Assembly (NCBI GenBank): GCA_963931865.1
Contig: OZ007506.1
Location: 7,408,451-7,472,450, forward strand
Origin: Axinella damicornis
Lineage: Eukaryota > Porifera > Demospongiae > Axinellida > Axinellidae
Direction of reading: 5' to 3'
Length of the DNA: 64,000 nt
The translations under genes and the position numbers were made by a program. Of the stretch, positions 26,851 to 39,100 are shown one piece after another; the first letter of the stretch is position 1; each line of letters starts with the position of its first letter. Under the pieces are notes generated by a model. The model was not told the origin of the DNA, made no database searches, and saw only the letters and a list, made by a program, of their open reading frames with translations.

Positions 26851-29800
26851 CTCTTGCTGCAGATCCTCAGTGCCTGAGTTAACCCTTTGGTAACTAATGA
26901 GAGTGTATGTAAGTGGCTGTGATGATAAAGTGAAACCTGTGTATAGCAGCCAAACCACAAACCTTGTAGGCAGACTACCTCAGTCTGTAAAACAGGCCTT
27001 ACCACCCACCCACAGTGTTTCTGTGTAGAGTTTGAGACAATGAGACAATGTATTGATGTAGCTATTCTTATTTTGATGTTGCGGCCGACAGGTGGACTAA
27101 TTGCAGTTGATGCATATGAACAACTCTTATTGTACATGCACAGTATATATAGCCCTTGTATTTCAATGCTGTCAGACTTATTCTATTGCCAATTAAAGTC
27201 GGCCTTGCTACCAGAAGCAATACATTACATTACTGGCAACGAGGATGGGATCCCGCAGCCGAAGTGCGCAGTAAAGACCGGTAGACTGTCAACCCGCCTC
27301 TGAAAGACTGCGGACTGCGCCATGGCCGCCACATTTGGGAAAATAGAGGAGTTCCAGCCGGAGTGTGAGTCAATTGCAGCGTACTTGGAGAGAATTGAAC
27401 TTTTCTTTGCTGCAAATGAAATAGCCGAAGGAAGGCGTGTGCCGATGTTCTTGAGTTTGATTGGCAGCAGGAATTACTCACTACTCCGAAACTTGCTCGC
27501 GCCGCAAAAACCAAGTGAGAAAACGTACGATGTGCTAAAAACTACACTCCAGAGCCATTTCCAGACGAAGAAAATAGTCATTGCCGAGCGGTTTCATTTT
27601 CACAGGCGAAATCAAGCTGCGGGAGAAACCATAGCGGACTACGTCGCGGAACTTCGTCGGCTCAGTACTCATTGTGAGTTTGGAGACTACTTGGAAGACG
27701 CACTCCGAGACAGGCTGGTGTGTGGTCTTAGAAACGAGGCCATTCAGCGGCGACTACTTTCCAAGAATGAGTTGACGTTCGCTAAAGCCTGGGAGGTTGC
27801 GCAGTCAATGGAAGCCGCGGAGAGAAATGCACAGCAACTTAAGGGGGCCGACACGCCGATTCAATTAGTGTCTCGTCAACTTCCGAAGGTGCAGGCAAGG
27901 AATATTCCTTGTAGCAGATGTGGGGGAGAGAATCACACGGCTCAGGAATGCCGTTTCAAAGAAGCTATCTGCCACGCTTGCGGCAAGAAAGGGCATATCT
28001 CCAGGGCCTGCCGTTCTAAAGACAGAATGTCGAGCTCGAGAAGAGCTACTACCCACAGTCAGAGGTGGGTGCAGTTGGAACCAGAGGCCAGTGGGACAGA
28101 AGAGAGTGGAGACTCTGACTCTGGTCTACCAGTGCTGACATTGGGATCCCGAACGGGTCACCCCATCACAGTGGATGTGCAGGCAAATGGAAAACCTCTG
28201 ACCATGGAGTTGGACACTGGAGCAGCAGTGTCAGTAATTTCTGAGGACACACAGAGGAGGATGTTTCCTGACGCATCTCTAAAAAGGACAACTGTGGTCC
28301 TTAGAACGTATACAGGTGAACCTATCAGAGTTGCAGGTCATCTGGATGTCAAAGTGCAGTATGGCTCACAGTCGTGTACACTGCCTTTGGTGGTGGTGGC
28401 TGGCAAAGGACCTACCCTACTCGGCCGGGACTGGCTGCAGTGCATACAATTGGACTGGAAGACTATTGGCCTCACTGCTCTAGACGAAGGACAGGCCAAA
28501 GTCCAGTCATTGTTGCACCGCTACAAAGAAGTGTTTGATGAGTCACTGGGCACAATGCGTCATTTTACAGCCAAGCTTCATGTCCGCCCTGGAGCAAAAC
28601 CAGTTTTTTGCAAGCCTCGGACCGTACCTTTTGCTCTCAAGGAGTCCCTAGGCAAGGAACTGGATCGGCTGGAAGAGCAGGGCATTCTCAGACGTGTCAG
28701 TCACAGTGACTGGGCAGCACCTGTGGTGCCAGTACCCAAAGCTGATGGAAGCCTGCGGCTGTGCGGAGATTACAAAGTCACTGTTAATTCCAGCCTGGAA
28801 GTAGATCAATATCCTCTTCCTAAACCAGATGATTTGTTCTCTTCTCTTGCAGGTGGTCAGAGGTTCTCAAAATTGGACCTTTCGCAGGCATACCAACAAA
28901 TGAGGATGGAGGAAGATTCTCAGCACTTTCTCACGCTGAACACCCATCAAGGCCTCTACCAATATACACGGTTGCCGTTTGGCATCGCCTCGGCTCCAGC
29001 GATTTTCCAGCGAGCGATGGATACCATTCTACAGGGTATACCACACACCGTCTGCTACATTGACGATATTCTGGTTACTGGAGATACCGAGGAGGAGCAT
29101 TTGCGGAACCTGGAGGAGGTCCTCAGACGACTCCAACATTATGGTATCCGAGTGAAACGTCGCAAGTGTTCTTTCCTGCAAGAATCGGTGGAGTATCTGG
29201 GGCACCGAATTGATGGTGAGGGACTCCACACAACACCCAGGAAGGTGGAAGCAGTCCAGCTTGCACCAACACCCAGGAACCAGAAGCAACTTCGTTCATT
29301 CCTGGGTCTCCTGCAGTATTATGGGAAATTCATTCCTAACATGTCAACAACTCTCAACCCACTGAATGCGCTCCTTCGTAAGGATACGAAGTGGAAGTGG
29401 AGTGCTGAAGCCGAGAAGGCTTTCAAACAGGCTAAAGAGTTGCTGACCTCTGCTACTGTCCTGGCACACTATAATCCTGGGTTGCCACTGCGCCTAGCTG
29501 CTGATGCGTCTGCATATGGAATAGGTGCCGTTATCTCTCATGTTTGTGAAGATGGAACTGAGCGTCCAGTTGCCTATGCGTCACGGACACTCACAGAATC
29601 GGAGAAGAATTATGCTCAGTTGGAAAAAGAGGCACTTTCACTTGTGTTTGGAGTGCGCAAGTTTCATCAGTACCTTTACGGACGGCCTTTCACTCTGTAC
29701 ACCGACCATCAACCTCTAACCACCATTTTTGGACCGAAAAGAGGTGTACCACCACTGGCTGCGGCAAGAATGCAGTGTTGGGCGCTGATACTGTCAGCCT

Positions 29801-32800
29801 ATGATTACCAAATTCAATTCAAGCCGACAAAGGCCCACGCTAATGCGGATGGCTTATCACGCCTCCCTGTCTCATCAGCGTCCATGCCGTCTCCTCCTTC
29901 ACAAGACAACCGTCTCCCTGACTCTGACGTTTTCTCGATCAGGCAGATTGAGGCCCTGCCGATGACACACATTCAACTCAGAGCAGCAACCAGACGAGAC
30001 CCTCTCCTGAGCCGGGTCCTACTCTACACACAAAGAGGCTGGCCACTTGATGTTCCTGAAAGCATGAAACCCTACTACCACCGTCGGGATGAACTCTCAC
30101 TGGAAAATCAGTGTGTGCTGTGGGGTATTCGGGTGATAGTTCCCAAGCGGCTGCAGAATCAAGTGTTGGAAGAGCTGCACAGATCTCATGTGGGCATTGC
30201 CAGAATGAAGGCTCTGGCTCGGAGCTATGTGTGGTGGCCCAAGTTGGATGAGGACATTGAATGCCTAATCAAGTCCTGCCAGAGGTGCCAAGCTGTGAAA
30301 AATGCACCACCAGTAGCTCCACTCCATCCCTGGGTCTGGCCCGCAAAACCTTGGCAGCGTGTCCATGTTGACTATGCGGGGCCATTCATGGGAAGACAAT
30401 TCCTAATTGTGGTGGATGCCCACTCCAAGTGGCCCGAGGTCATTGAAATGAAGACAACCACTTCATCTGCCACCATCCTGGAACTTCGTCGTTTATTCTC
30501 TTCTTATGGCCTTCCGGAGCAGTTGGTGTCCGACAATGGACCACAATTTACATCCACTGAATTTGAGAAGTTCCTGAAGAGCAATGGTATTAAGCACACC
30601 TGCAGTGCCCCATACCACCCGTCGTCAAATGGTCTGGCAGAAAGATTTGTACAGACTTTTAAGAGAGCCATGAAGGCAAGTGAGCATCCTGAACTCTCTT
30701 TCCACCAGCAGCTGATGGGTTTCCTCCTTTCGTATCGTACCATTCCTCATGCCACAACGCAGGTTGCACCAGCTTCACTGTTCCTCCAGAGACATGTCAG
30801 AACAAGATTCGACCTGCTGCGTCCAGAAGTGGAGGACATTGTTTCCTCCAGTCAGTCTGCACAGAAGCAGAACTTTGACAAGCACTGTCGTCAGAGAGAT
30901 TTCTTTGTTGGGCAAAGGGTCATGGTGCGCAATCTACGTCCGGGTCCACGTTGGGTCCCTGGAACCCTCATTGAACGCAAGGGTCCACTAACCTACTTGG
31001 TTCAAGTCTCAGAGGGTCGAATTTGGAAGCGACATGTGGATCACCTGCATGAAACCACTGATACGCCACAAGATCACACTTCGTTCGTAGTACCCACAGC
31101 TGAATCAGATTCAGCCGAGATCGAGCAACCAGAGTTATCCAATTTTCCACTGGATGCTGGTACTAGTTCATCACCGGAACTTACCACAGAAAGTGAATCC
31201 GACCCAGCAGCAAATATTCCAACGATGGAAGCCTGCGAGGTTCCACCGGTGATTCCTCCAACCACTGCTATGCCTACATCATCTCCTGTCAGACGATACC
31301 CCCAAAGAATGCGGAAACCACCGGACAGATATCACTCATAAACTTAGAAGGGAAGGAGAATGTAGAGTTTGAGACAATGAGACAATGTATTGATGTAGCT
31401 ATTCTTATTTTGATGTTGCGGCCGACAGGTGGACTAATTGCAGTTGATGCATATGAACAACTCTTATTGTACATGCACAGTATATATAGCCCTTGTATTT
31501 CAATGCTGTCAGACTTATTCTATTGCCAATTAAAGTCGGCCTTGCTACCAGAAGCAATACATTACATTCTGGAAATCATTTTCAGCCTCTTGAGCCCATT
31601 AAATACACCATAATTTCTGTTCCCTCGGTCTGTTGGGCTTGAAACTGCTCCCAGAGGCCATTTCAGCCATATTCGTGACTCTAACCACACCCACCAATTT
31701 ACGAACTTTTTTATCAAGGGATCACAAATGGTATATATGAACAACGAAGGTTCATTCATGTATGCCATGTGACCGCTCTGGTATACTGCACTCACTCATT
31801 TTCATACGCAGGTCATTGACTCCTCCGACGTTGTGGTCCAGGTAAGACAACTGTTTTAATAACTTTGTGACCAAACTTTCTCGGAAACTCTTGCTGACCC
31901 TAATGAACTGCTTATATTGAAGAAGCAGTGAAGTAGAGTAAGCGATTGATTGTCGGACGACCTGTATAATTGGACGCGTTAGTGCACTGTTCCTGAGATA
32001 TTGTCGTTTGCCTCAGAACTCTCCAGAAATACTGTCGTTGCTATCGTGGACCATGTTTACAGGATCGAAAACAGCTGTATCTCAGGAACGGTGCAACGTA
32101 TACACACGGGACTTGTACCGTTGTGTTGCTGAGGACCAGCACATTCTACGGATATCTGAATCGCAGCACTAGAGTGTACCTACGCCAAAATACGGCGAAA
32201 TTTCACTCCCCGACACTGTCCGACACAGAAAATTTCACTCCCCGACACTGTCCGACACAGACCTGGAGACTCTGGTCGACATGTGGTGATACTCCCTAGT
32301 GCTCAAATCAGCCACGGAGACAAAAAGTGATCCTGTAGCAGAGAGATCATGAATGAGGCTTCCCGAAAATGTAAAAATCTCGGAGAAAGTACCTTCTGAG
32401 AAGAAGCAGGGAGCGTCGTACGATAATACATCAATTTGTCCGATCATACCTTGGTCCGAAAATGGGCTTTGGCTGGCTGTAGTTCCAGAACCAAGCAACA
32501 GAGAATCACCAACTCAAAGTGTGATGGGTCTATAGTATCGACTGAAGGTAACGTGTCCGATTATACAGGTCGTCCGATAATCAATCGCTTACTCTATATC
32601 CTTCTATGCTGTAGTCACTCGTTGTTAAGCGCATACGCCTACAGGGAGGAAATATGCAGTGAGATGCACTTAATTTCATAGCATTTCCCCTCGTACGATT
32701 GAAAGTGGCAGAGTTTCTGGAAAAAGACTTCAGCGTTTAATAACTAGTAGCTGGGACGAGAGTCAAACATGCACCTGACAGCGAATATTCGCTTACAAGC

Positions 32801-33158
32801 TGTGCCTAATAATAAGAATACTAAACCCTGCATATGAGACCGTGATAGCAACACTGCCATTTGATTGATACTGAATATTCCTTATACAGGTGTTGGATGC
32901 CCGTGACCCCCAAGGCACCCGATCAAGATACATTGAGAAGTACATGAGGAAGGAGAAGGCACACAAACACCTAATTCTACTTGTCAACAAGTGCGACCTC
33001 GTGCCCACCTGGGTCACTGTAAGGATGTTCTGTCTTGTTACTCATTACACCACACCCCCCCCCCCCCCCCCCCCCCCCCCCATTGCGCACTGCTTTGAGC
33101 CTAAAGTGGGGAGTGGGCATTTAATCGAATATTTTAAAGTGGTGGTGGTGGTGGTGGT

Positions 33159-33189
<31 letters not shown>

Positions 33190-36100
33190 ACGTCCCCACA
33201 AATGTGAGGATACGGCGAGATCATAAAACGACTCTTAGACTACTGTAGCTATCTGGACGAATACCAGCAACGTTGGTCATGTACCACGAGACATTTTAGC
33301 TAATCGAACATTGGCAGTGAGATAATGTGCGTAGTCAGTGCTACATGTGGTAACTGGAGACAAAGACTGAGTGGCTCCAACGTGTGTCTTCGTCTTCAAG
33401 GGGGTAACGAAAGCACCATGTCATATAAATTTACTACCTAGCTAATACTTTAGCCTCTTAGGCGGGGCCTGGGTACAAGGCTTAATTAATTAAGCTACGT
33501 ATGAACTTCAAGCCGACTTTGTAAACTAGTTAATTAATGAGACGAGAGAAAGATGTGGGAAAAAGTTCAGAGTTATACTAGTTAACTAACAGTAGTGTTA
33601 CTGCCTGTTGTCTTTATGATGTTGGCTATTAGTATAAAACTTTTAATGTGAAAAGCAAACCAACAGTGAACAAATATTCTTTTTCCACAGACTCGTTGGA
33701 TCTCTATTCTCTCTGCGGAGTACCCCACACTTGCGTTTCATGCCAGCCTCACTAATGCCTTCGGCAAGGGATCCCTCATTCACCTGCTCAGGCAGTTTGC
33801 TAAGGTAAATGTGACTCTCTGAGCGATAGTTAACCCAGTGCAGCACACATTGCCTCTATGTATAGCTACAGTAGCAGTCAATAAAAAATTTACGTTCCGT
33901 TTACAAACAACGATCGTTCTACGGTCCGTTCCGTTCATGCGCAATCTGCCCGTACTACGGTTGCTGAGTCAGCAATTATCGCCGTCGCGAGTAAGCAGCC
34001 AAGTTCGTCGACCTTTATCTCCGGTTACAAGTAAGCTACAGACAAGGGACAAACGCCAGCGTATAGTTAAGGCCTTCCAATAAGGCATATTTAAAAACCA
34101 GCCTGACCTTTCGAGGGATGTGCAAGTTCCAAGAGCTTTCGCTTGGTGGGCGGGGTTTTCGGAAGCGATCGATCGCATTGCCACTGTATCTCCGGTTCTG
34201 CGTAAGCTGTGGACATCGAACAAAGACCACCAGGGAGAGAGATCCAGGGCCTAAAACATAACCCAGGTAGAACAGCGTCGGACATAGGCTGCATCCGCTA
34301 TAAGCGTTAAAAGTTTTTACTACGCTTGTATACCGTAAAAACAGTGCGTATAAACGCTGACGTAGCAATAATTTCACACCGTTTTGTGAGCCGTTTCTCA
34401 CCGTAGAACGATCGTTGTTTGTAAATGGAACGTAAACTTTTTATTGACTGCTACTGTAAGTAATGCATTCATCATTCGAAAGCTCCAGTAGAGTAGATTC
34501 CAAAAATGCCGTCAACCCCTTGGGTCACTTAGGCTGTACGACGTAGCTAGCTCTCAGAAACAAGGCATGAGAAGATTCTGGAGGGATTACATGTAGTAAA
34601 CGATTAAACAACGGTATACACGGCATTGTGTCTTAGAGTGGGAAAAAATCGTTTGGTATCAGAAGGGTGCCTTAATTGGAGAGGTGCCTCAAGTAGAGCG
34701 GATGCAGTAGTAGACGTTATCTAGAAGGTAAGGATATAGTAACTATGCTATTGCCAGTCAAGTATTTGCTAGGCACTAGCTGGAAGTATTCATTTGGTCG
34801 TTTGTCCTCTTCCCTTCTCTGCAGTTACACAAGGATAAGAAGCAGATCAGGTGTGTATGAAATGTGTGGCATACCTGCTGTACGTGTAATTGTACTTGCT
34901 TCCCGCCATTTCTCCTCTCCCAAACCACACACTACACAATTCTGAAACTCGCTTGTCAGTGTTGGTTTCATTGGCTACCCGAATGTGGGCAAGAGTTCCA
35001 TAATTAATACACTGAGGTCAAAGAAGGTGTGCGCTGTGGCCCCTCTTGCTGGGGAGACAAAGGTAAGGAAACGTTGCAGTAGTTGATATTTGTAGCATGA
35101 AATAGAATGGTGAGCAAATTTGACCACTACTTCCATGATTGAGTAACCATGGGCATATGTAGCTCAGATATACAAAGTTAGGGTATATCCCTCCAATTAG
35201 GTGACTGTTTTATTGCTATAAGTACTCATGAAAAGTTCTCACTTGTGATATTTAGTCAGTCCAACGTCAGTACTGTGGAGCACGTGTAATACATGATCTC
35301 ACCTTGTTGCAATAGTTATGTGGGATTAATGTGTAGAAAACTTCTCGTGTTTGGGTGTTAGACGATCGTCTGGTCTATCCTTGGCACTAAGCTATACTTT
35401 GGGCTTTCAAGGGGCCACCAGTTCAGCACTCAGGGACTCCTGGCGACTGCAGCCCCCAAGCACGCTTGTATTGGAAGAATGGCCTGGGCTGGGAGGACAG
35501 CCTGTCGGGCACTACCTCGTGCTTAGAATCCCATCTGGGTGCACGGGTGGGTGTCGATATGTTGCTTGCTGCTAGCTGAGCACAGAGCTGACTGACTACT
35601 AAAGTTCAGCAAAGGCTATGGTAGAGTTGCAACCACTCAGTGGAAGCATTTTTGTGCTCTCTGATGTTGTAACTGGGTATGTGCTGCCCTAAACATACCA
35701 GCTGCAGTCATCCACTCGATCTCCCAAGGACATTGCCAGAGTACGTAACATCACAAGTTGAAAGCTTCGTGCCGTCACTGAAGGGTTAAAGATAGGCACT
35801 TCATGTGTTGGGACAGTCATTCTGTTAATATAATCATATTATGCCCAGTTGTTGGAGTAACTGATGCTGTGCATACAATCATCCCAAAGGTTTGGCAGTA
35901 CATCACTCTGATGAGGCGGATCTACCTCATTGACTGTCCTGGTGTGGTCTACCCAACTGGTGATACAGACACTGAGATTGTCCTCAAAGGAGTGGTAAGT
36001 TTCATTGGGGGGGGGGGGGGGGCTTGTACACCCCTTAATGTTTGATACAGTGCCATGCTCTTTAAATATTCATTTCTCAAGTTTAAGCACATTTCAAAAC

Positions 36101-39100
36101 TCAAGAGGTTACCATGCGAAGTTTTTGAACACTTTACAGCACTGATGTTTGCAAACTGCTGTTCACTTAGAATGTTTTCTTTCTCTTGTCTGGTGGTTCT
36201 GTACGATAGTTTGCATCCCAAAACGTGATCCTGGCAGTAAGTTCCCCCTTGTGTTCCAAGGGTTGAATGGTGATCGAGCTTAGGCAACCTCACTTTGCTA
36301 ACTCAACCAGACACTTCCGATCTGACCGCAGAATACCTGCGAGTTGGGGTTGGAGACAACATAGGGGGTGGAGTCCTAGATCTTGAGAGACGTTCGATCT
36401 GCACCAGGACCGTGTCCACGCCTTCCTTAAAACCATCTGACTGTTCAATTTCTTCGGTGATAGCTCCTTCCTCCACAAGGTCTAAATCTTACCATCTAGA
36501 TGCTTGAGTTTCGCCTGTAGACTAAGTAGCCTCAGCTGTGACAGCCCTGTAGCGTCTGGGGTTTCTTCAGCTACCAGATCCTTAGCCCTGTTGGCCATGT
36601 GAGTAGCAGATGCTCGGTGCACCCACACAAATGCGCTGCTTCCTTCCAAGTTCCTTGGCCATAGTGAGCCCAAATTAGAACACAGGGAATGGATTGTGTA
36701 GTTCGTAGAATTGCACTGGCCTGTCAATCTGAAGAGTAGCGTTCAAAGGATCTTTCGTCCGGCTTGAAGGACCATGTGAATCTAAACTTCTCTCTCTCGC
36801 GATGGCAAATAGTAGACTTTTCCCTAGCCTCGTTCCCAGGCCTTCTCACCCCAGTGTTTGTCGCTGTAAGAATCTCAGAGAAAGTTCCTTCAGGGGAGAA
36901 GCAGGGTAATGATATGGTTACAGGCTTAGCCGTGCATAATAATGTGGCTTCTGTAGCATAATATCACTTATTGACATGGCAATATTGCAATCCCATTGCA
37001 TACTATAATATTATATTATAGTGCAACTGTAGTAATAAAGTAAACTTTCAATCTAACCTCAGATGTTTGGGCAGCTCATTAATTGAGAGCCACACAGGCC
37101 ATAGGGACTTTTGAAATGAGTGGAAAACAGCTACTCCGTCGGTGTTCAAGCTTAGTGATATATTAGTGGGGTTGGATAGGAACAAAGAATGCTCCTTGTA
37201 CCTGCGGCCAACATGTACATCACAGATGTTCTGACTGTTGGGTCGACGAAATCGTTCCTGAAGTGCATGCCATATGTCAGCATCTAGAGATTGACAGGAG
37301 TTGATAAAGCACTTCTTAGCTGCAGAATTAATATCAAAAACTACTATAGCACAAGGGCCAAAGCCCTGAGTAATATTTCATGGCTCTATATTGTAACATA
37401 CAAGGACATTGTAGAGTAGCTACACATCCACAGTACAATATATCGGTATCGCCATACATCGCGACAGTAGGTCAAGCAATACAATTATCATCAGCTCAAC
37501 CTCGTGGCAAAAATTACAGCTAGTTTTGCATGTTACGCGCGCTAGCTAGTTTACTACATGTACGTATACTGTAGTTTTGAAGCTATTGTAGCTAGCTCAT
37601 CGATGTGTGGTGAGAGTGATGGCTGTTTGAAGGTCAGCAGGAAATCGCCAACGGAATCATCAAGTAGTAAGCAGGTGACATTGGAAGCCACGCTATGTCG
37701 CGCACAACCACGTCTGACTCTAGCAATCGTAAAAGGAACTGGAACAAGCAGTAGGCCACTACATTACTGTGGATATGCAGCGAGTATCTGCTGTGGAAGA
37801 CGAGGGGTTTGTTTGTCGATATATCGCAATACATCAGGCGCAATATATCCATATGGCAAAACACAGTATCGTGGCAGCTCTAATTCATAGCAAACAAGAT
37901 ACTGCCGCACTAATGTTCAACTGCCTGAACCTGTCCCAGTACAGAAATTATCCTCCAAACTGTGACAGGGTATGACTTCTTGTTTGTTTGAAGTAGCAGT
38001 TGGGATCCTTCCACCAAATCAGCCATCGTCATGTTCTCATTGACGCCCCTTGTGAGAGCAGTTGAATTCACCTTGAACACCTTCCCAGTCTGATTGCACT
38101 TTACACACACCTTTTCTGTGTACAGCATGGTTGCCGTCATGGTTGTGACGTCCCATACAGAACCACTATAAACACTTAAGCCTTTTTCGCAGTGAATTGC
38201 TGAAGTAAAATTATTGTTGGGTGGATATAGAGAGAATTAGCATGCAATCAAACAGCTTTTCCCGATTCTCAAGGTGAGGGATCCAGCAGTAAGCTTTATT
38301 GGATCGACGGTGGTATTATACAAGTTCACCAGCTAACTTACTGTTTCTCATCTTCGCTTCCAGATGCTCTTCCGTGTCTGCCACAAATTTAAATGCTGAA
38401 TCACGAAATCTAGCAGGTAGCTTTCTTGATCGTTTTGTCGTCATTTCCTTTGGCTGCTCCAGGTCGCTTTCGCTACCAACCGTTGAACCAATGCTTTCCT
38501 TGTCTGACATCTCCTCGATACTTGAATAACTCAAACTCCTTTCCATCTTGTAAGATTGCTAGACTCCAAAGACAGTTGTAGACAGCACAGTACTTCTCGT
38601 AAGTTAGGTTTATGACACGTTGAGCTCACGCCGCTGAATATAGCTTGGCAATGACGTCACATTCCAGGCAAAGTGCATGCACATAATCAGTCACTAGAAC
38701 TTTGAACTAGTCGGCGCCCACGTGCGAAATCAGGTTTAGATGCACCAATACCGAAGACAACTCTATGGAGATTCAAGAGGAGTGAGCAGTAGACTTCCAT
38801 GTAAGTGGTGTGGACTATTTAGAATCCTCTTTAATGCTGAATTCTTCACCCATAGGAATAGTGGTGATCCTAATCCAAATTTGAGCTATGCTGGCAACCT
38901 TGATTCTGCATACAATGATTGCAGCGTATCTCATTAATTCTGATCTTGGGAATTCTAACTCGGAATACAGCAATTCTCTCGATGACATCTCTGATGACGG
39001 GATGTGGGACGATCCTGACTCCGATCACAACAGCAATTGTGACTCTGATATTGAACACAGCAATTTCAACTCTGATAATGGCATGTGGGATGATAACGTT

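Larger units (their letters stand above)
27024..31566 (+). mobile_element. Complete Ty3-type LTR retrotransposon in intron 8 of GNL2
   Basis: The 206-bp LTRs (27024-27229 and 31361-31566) begin TGTAGAG and end TTACA, and I see no difference between them. TTCTG flanks both ends (27019-27023 and 31567-31571), a 5-bp target duplication. A primer-binding-like TGGCAACGAGG starts three bases after the 5' LTR. A purine tract (GAAGGGAAGGAGAA) directly precedes the 3' LTR. One intact Gag-Pol frame fills the interior. It lies in the same orientation as GNL2. Identical LTRs mean a recent insertion. Confidence 0.96.
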
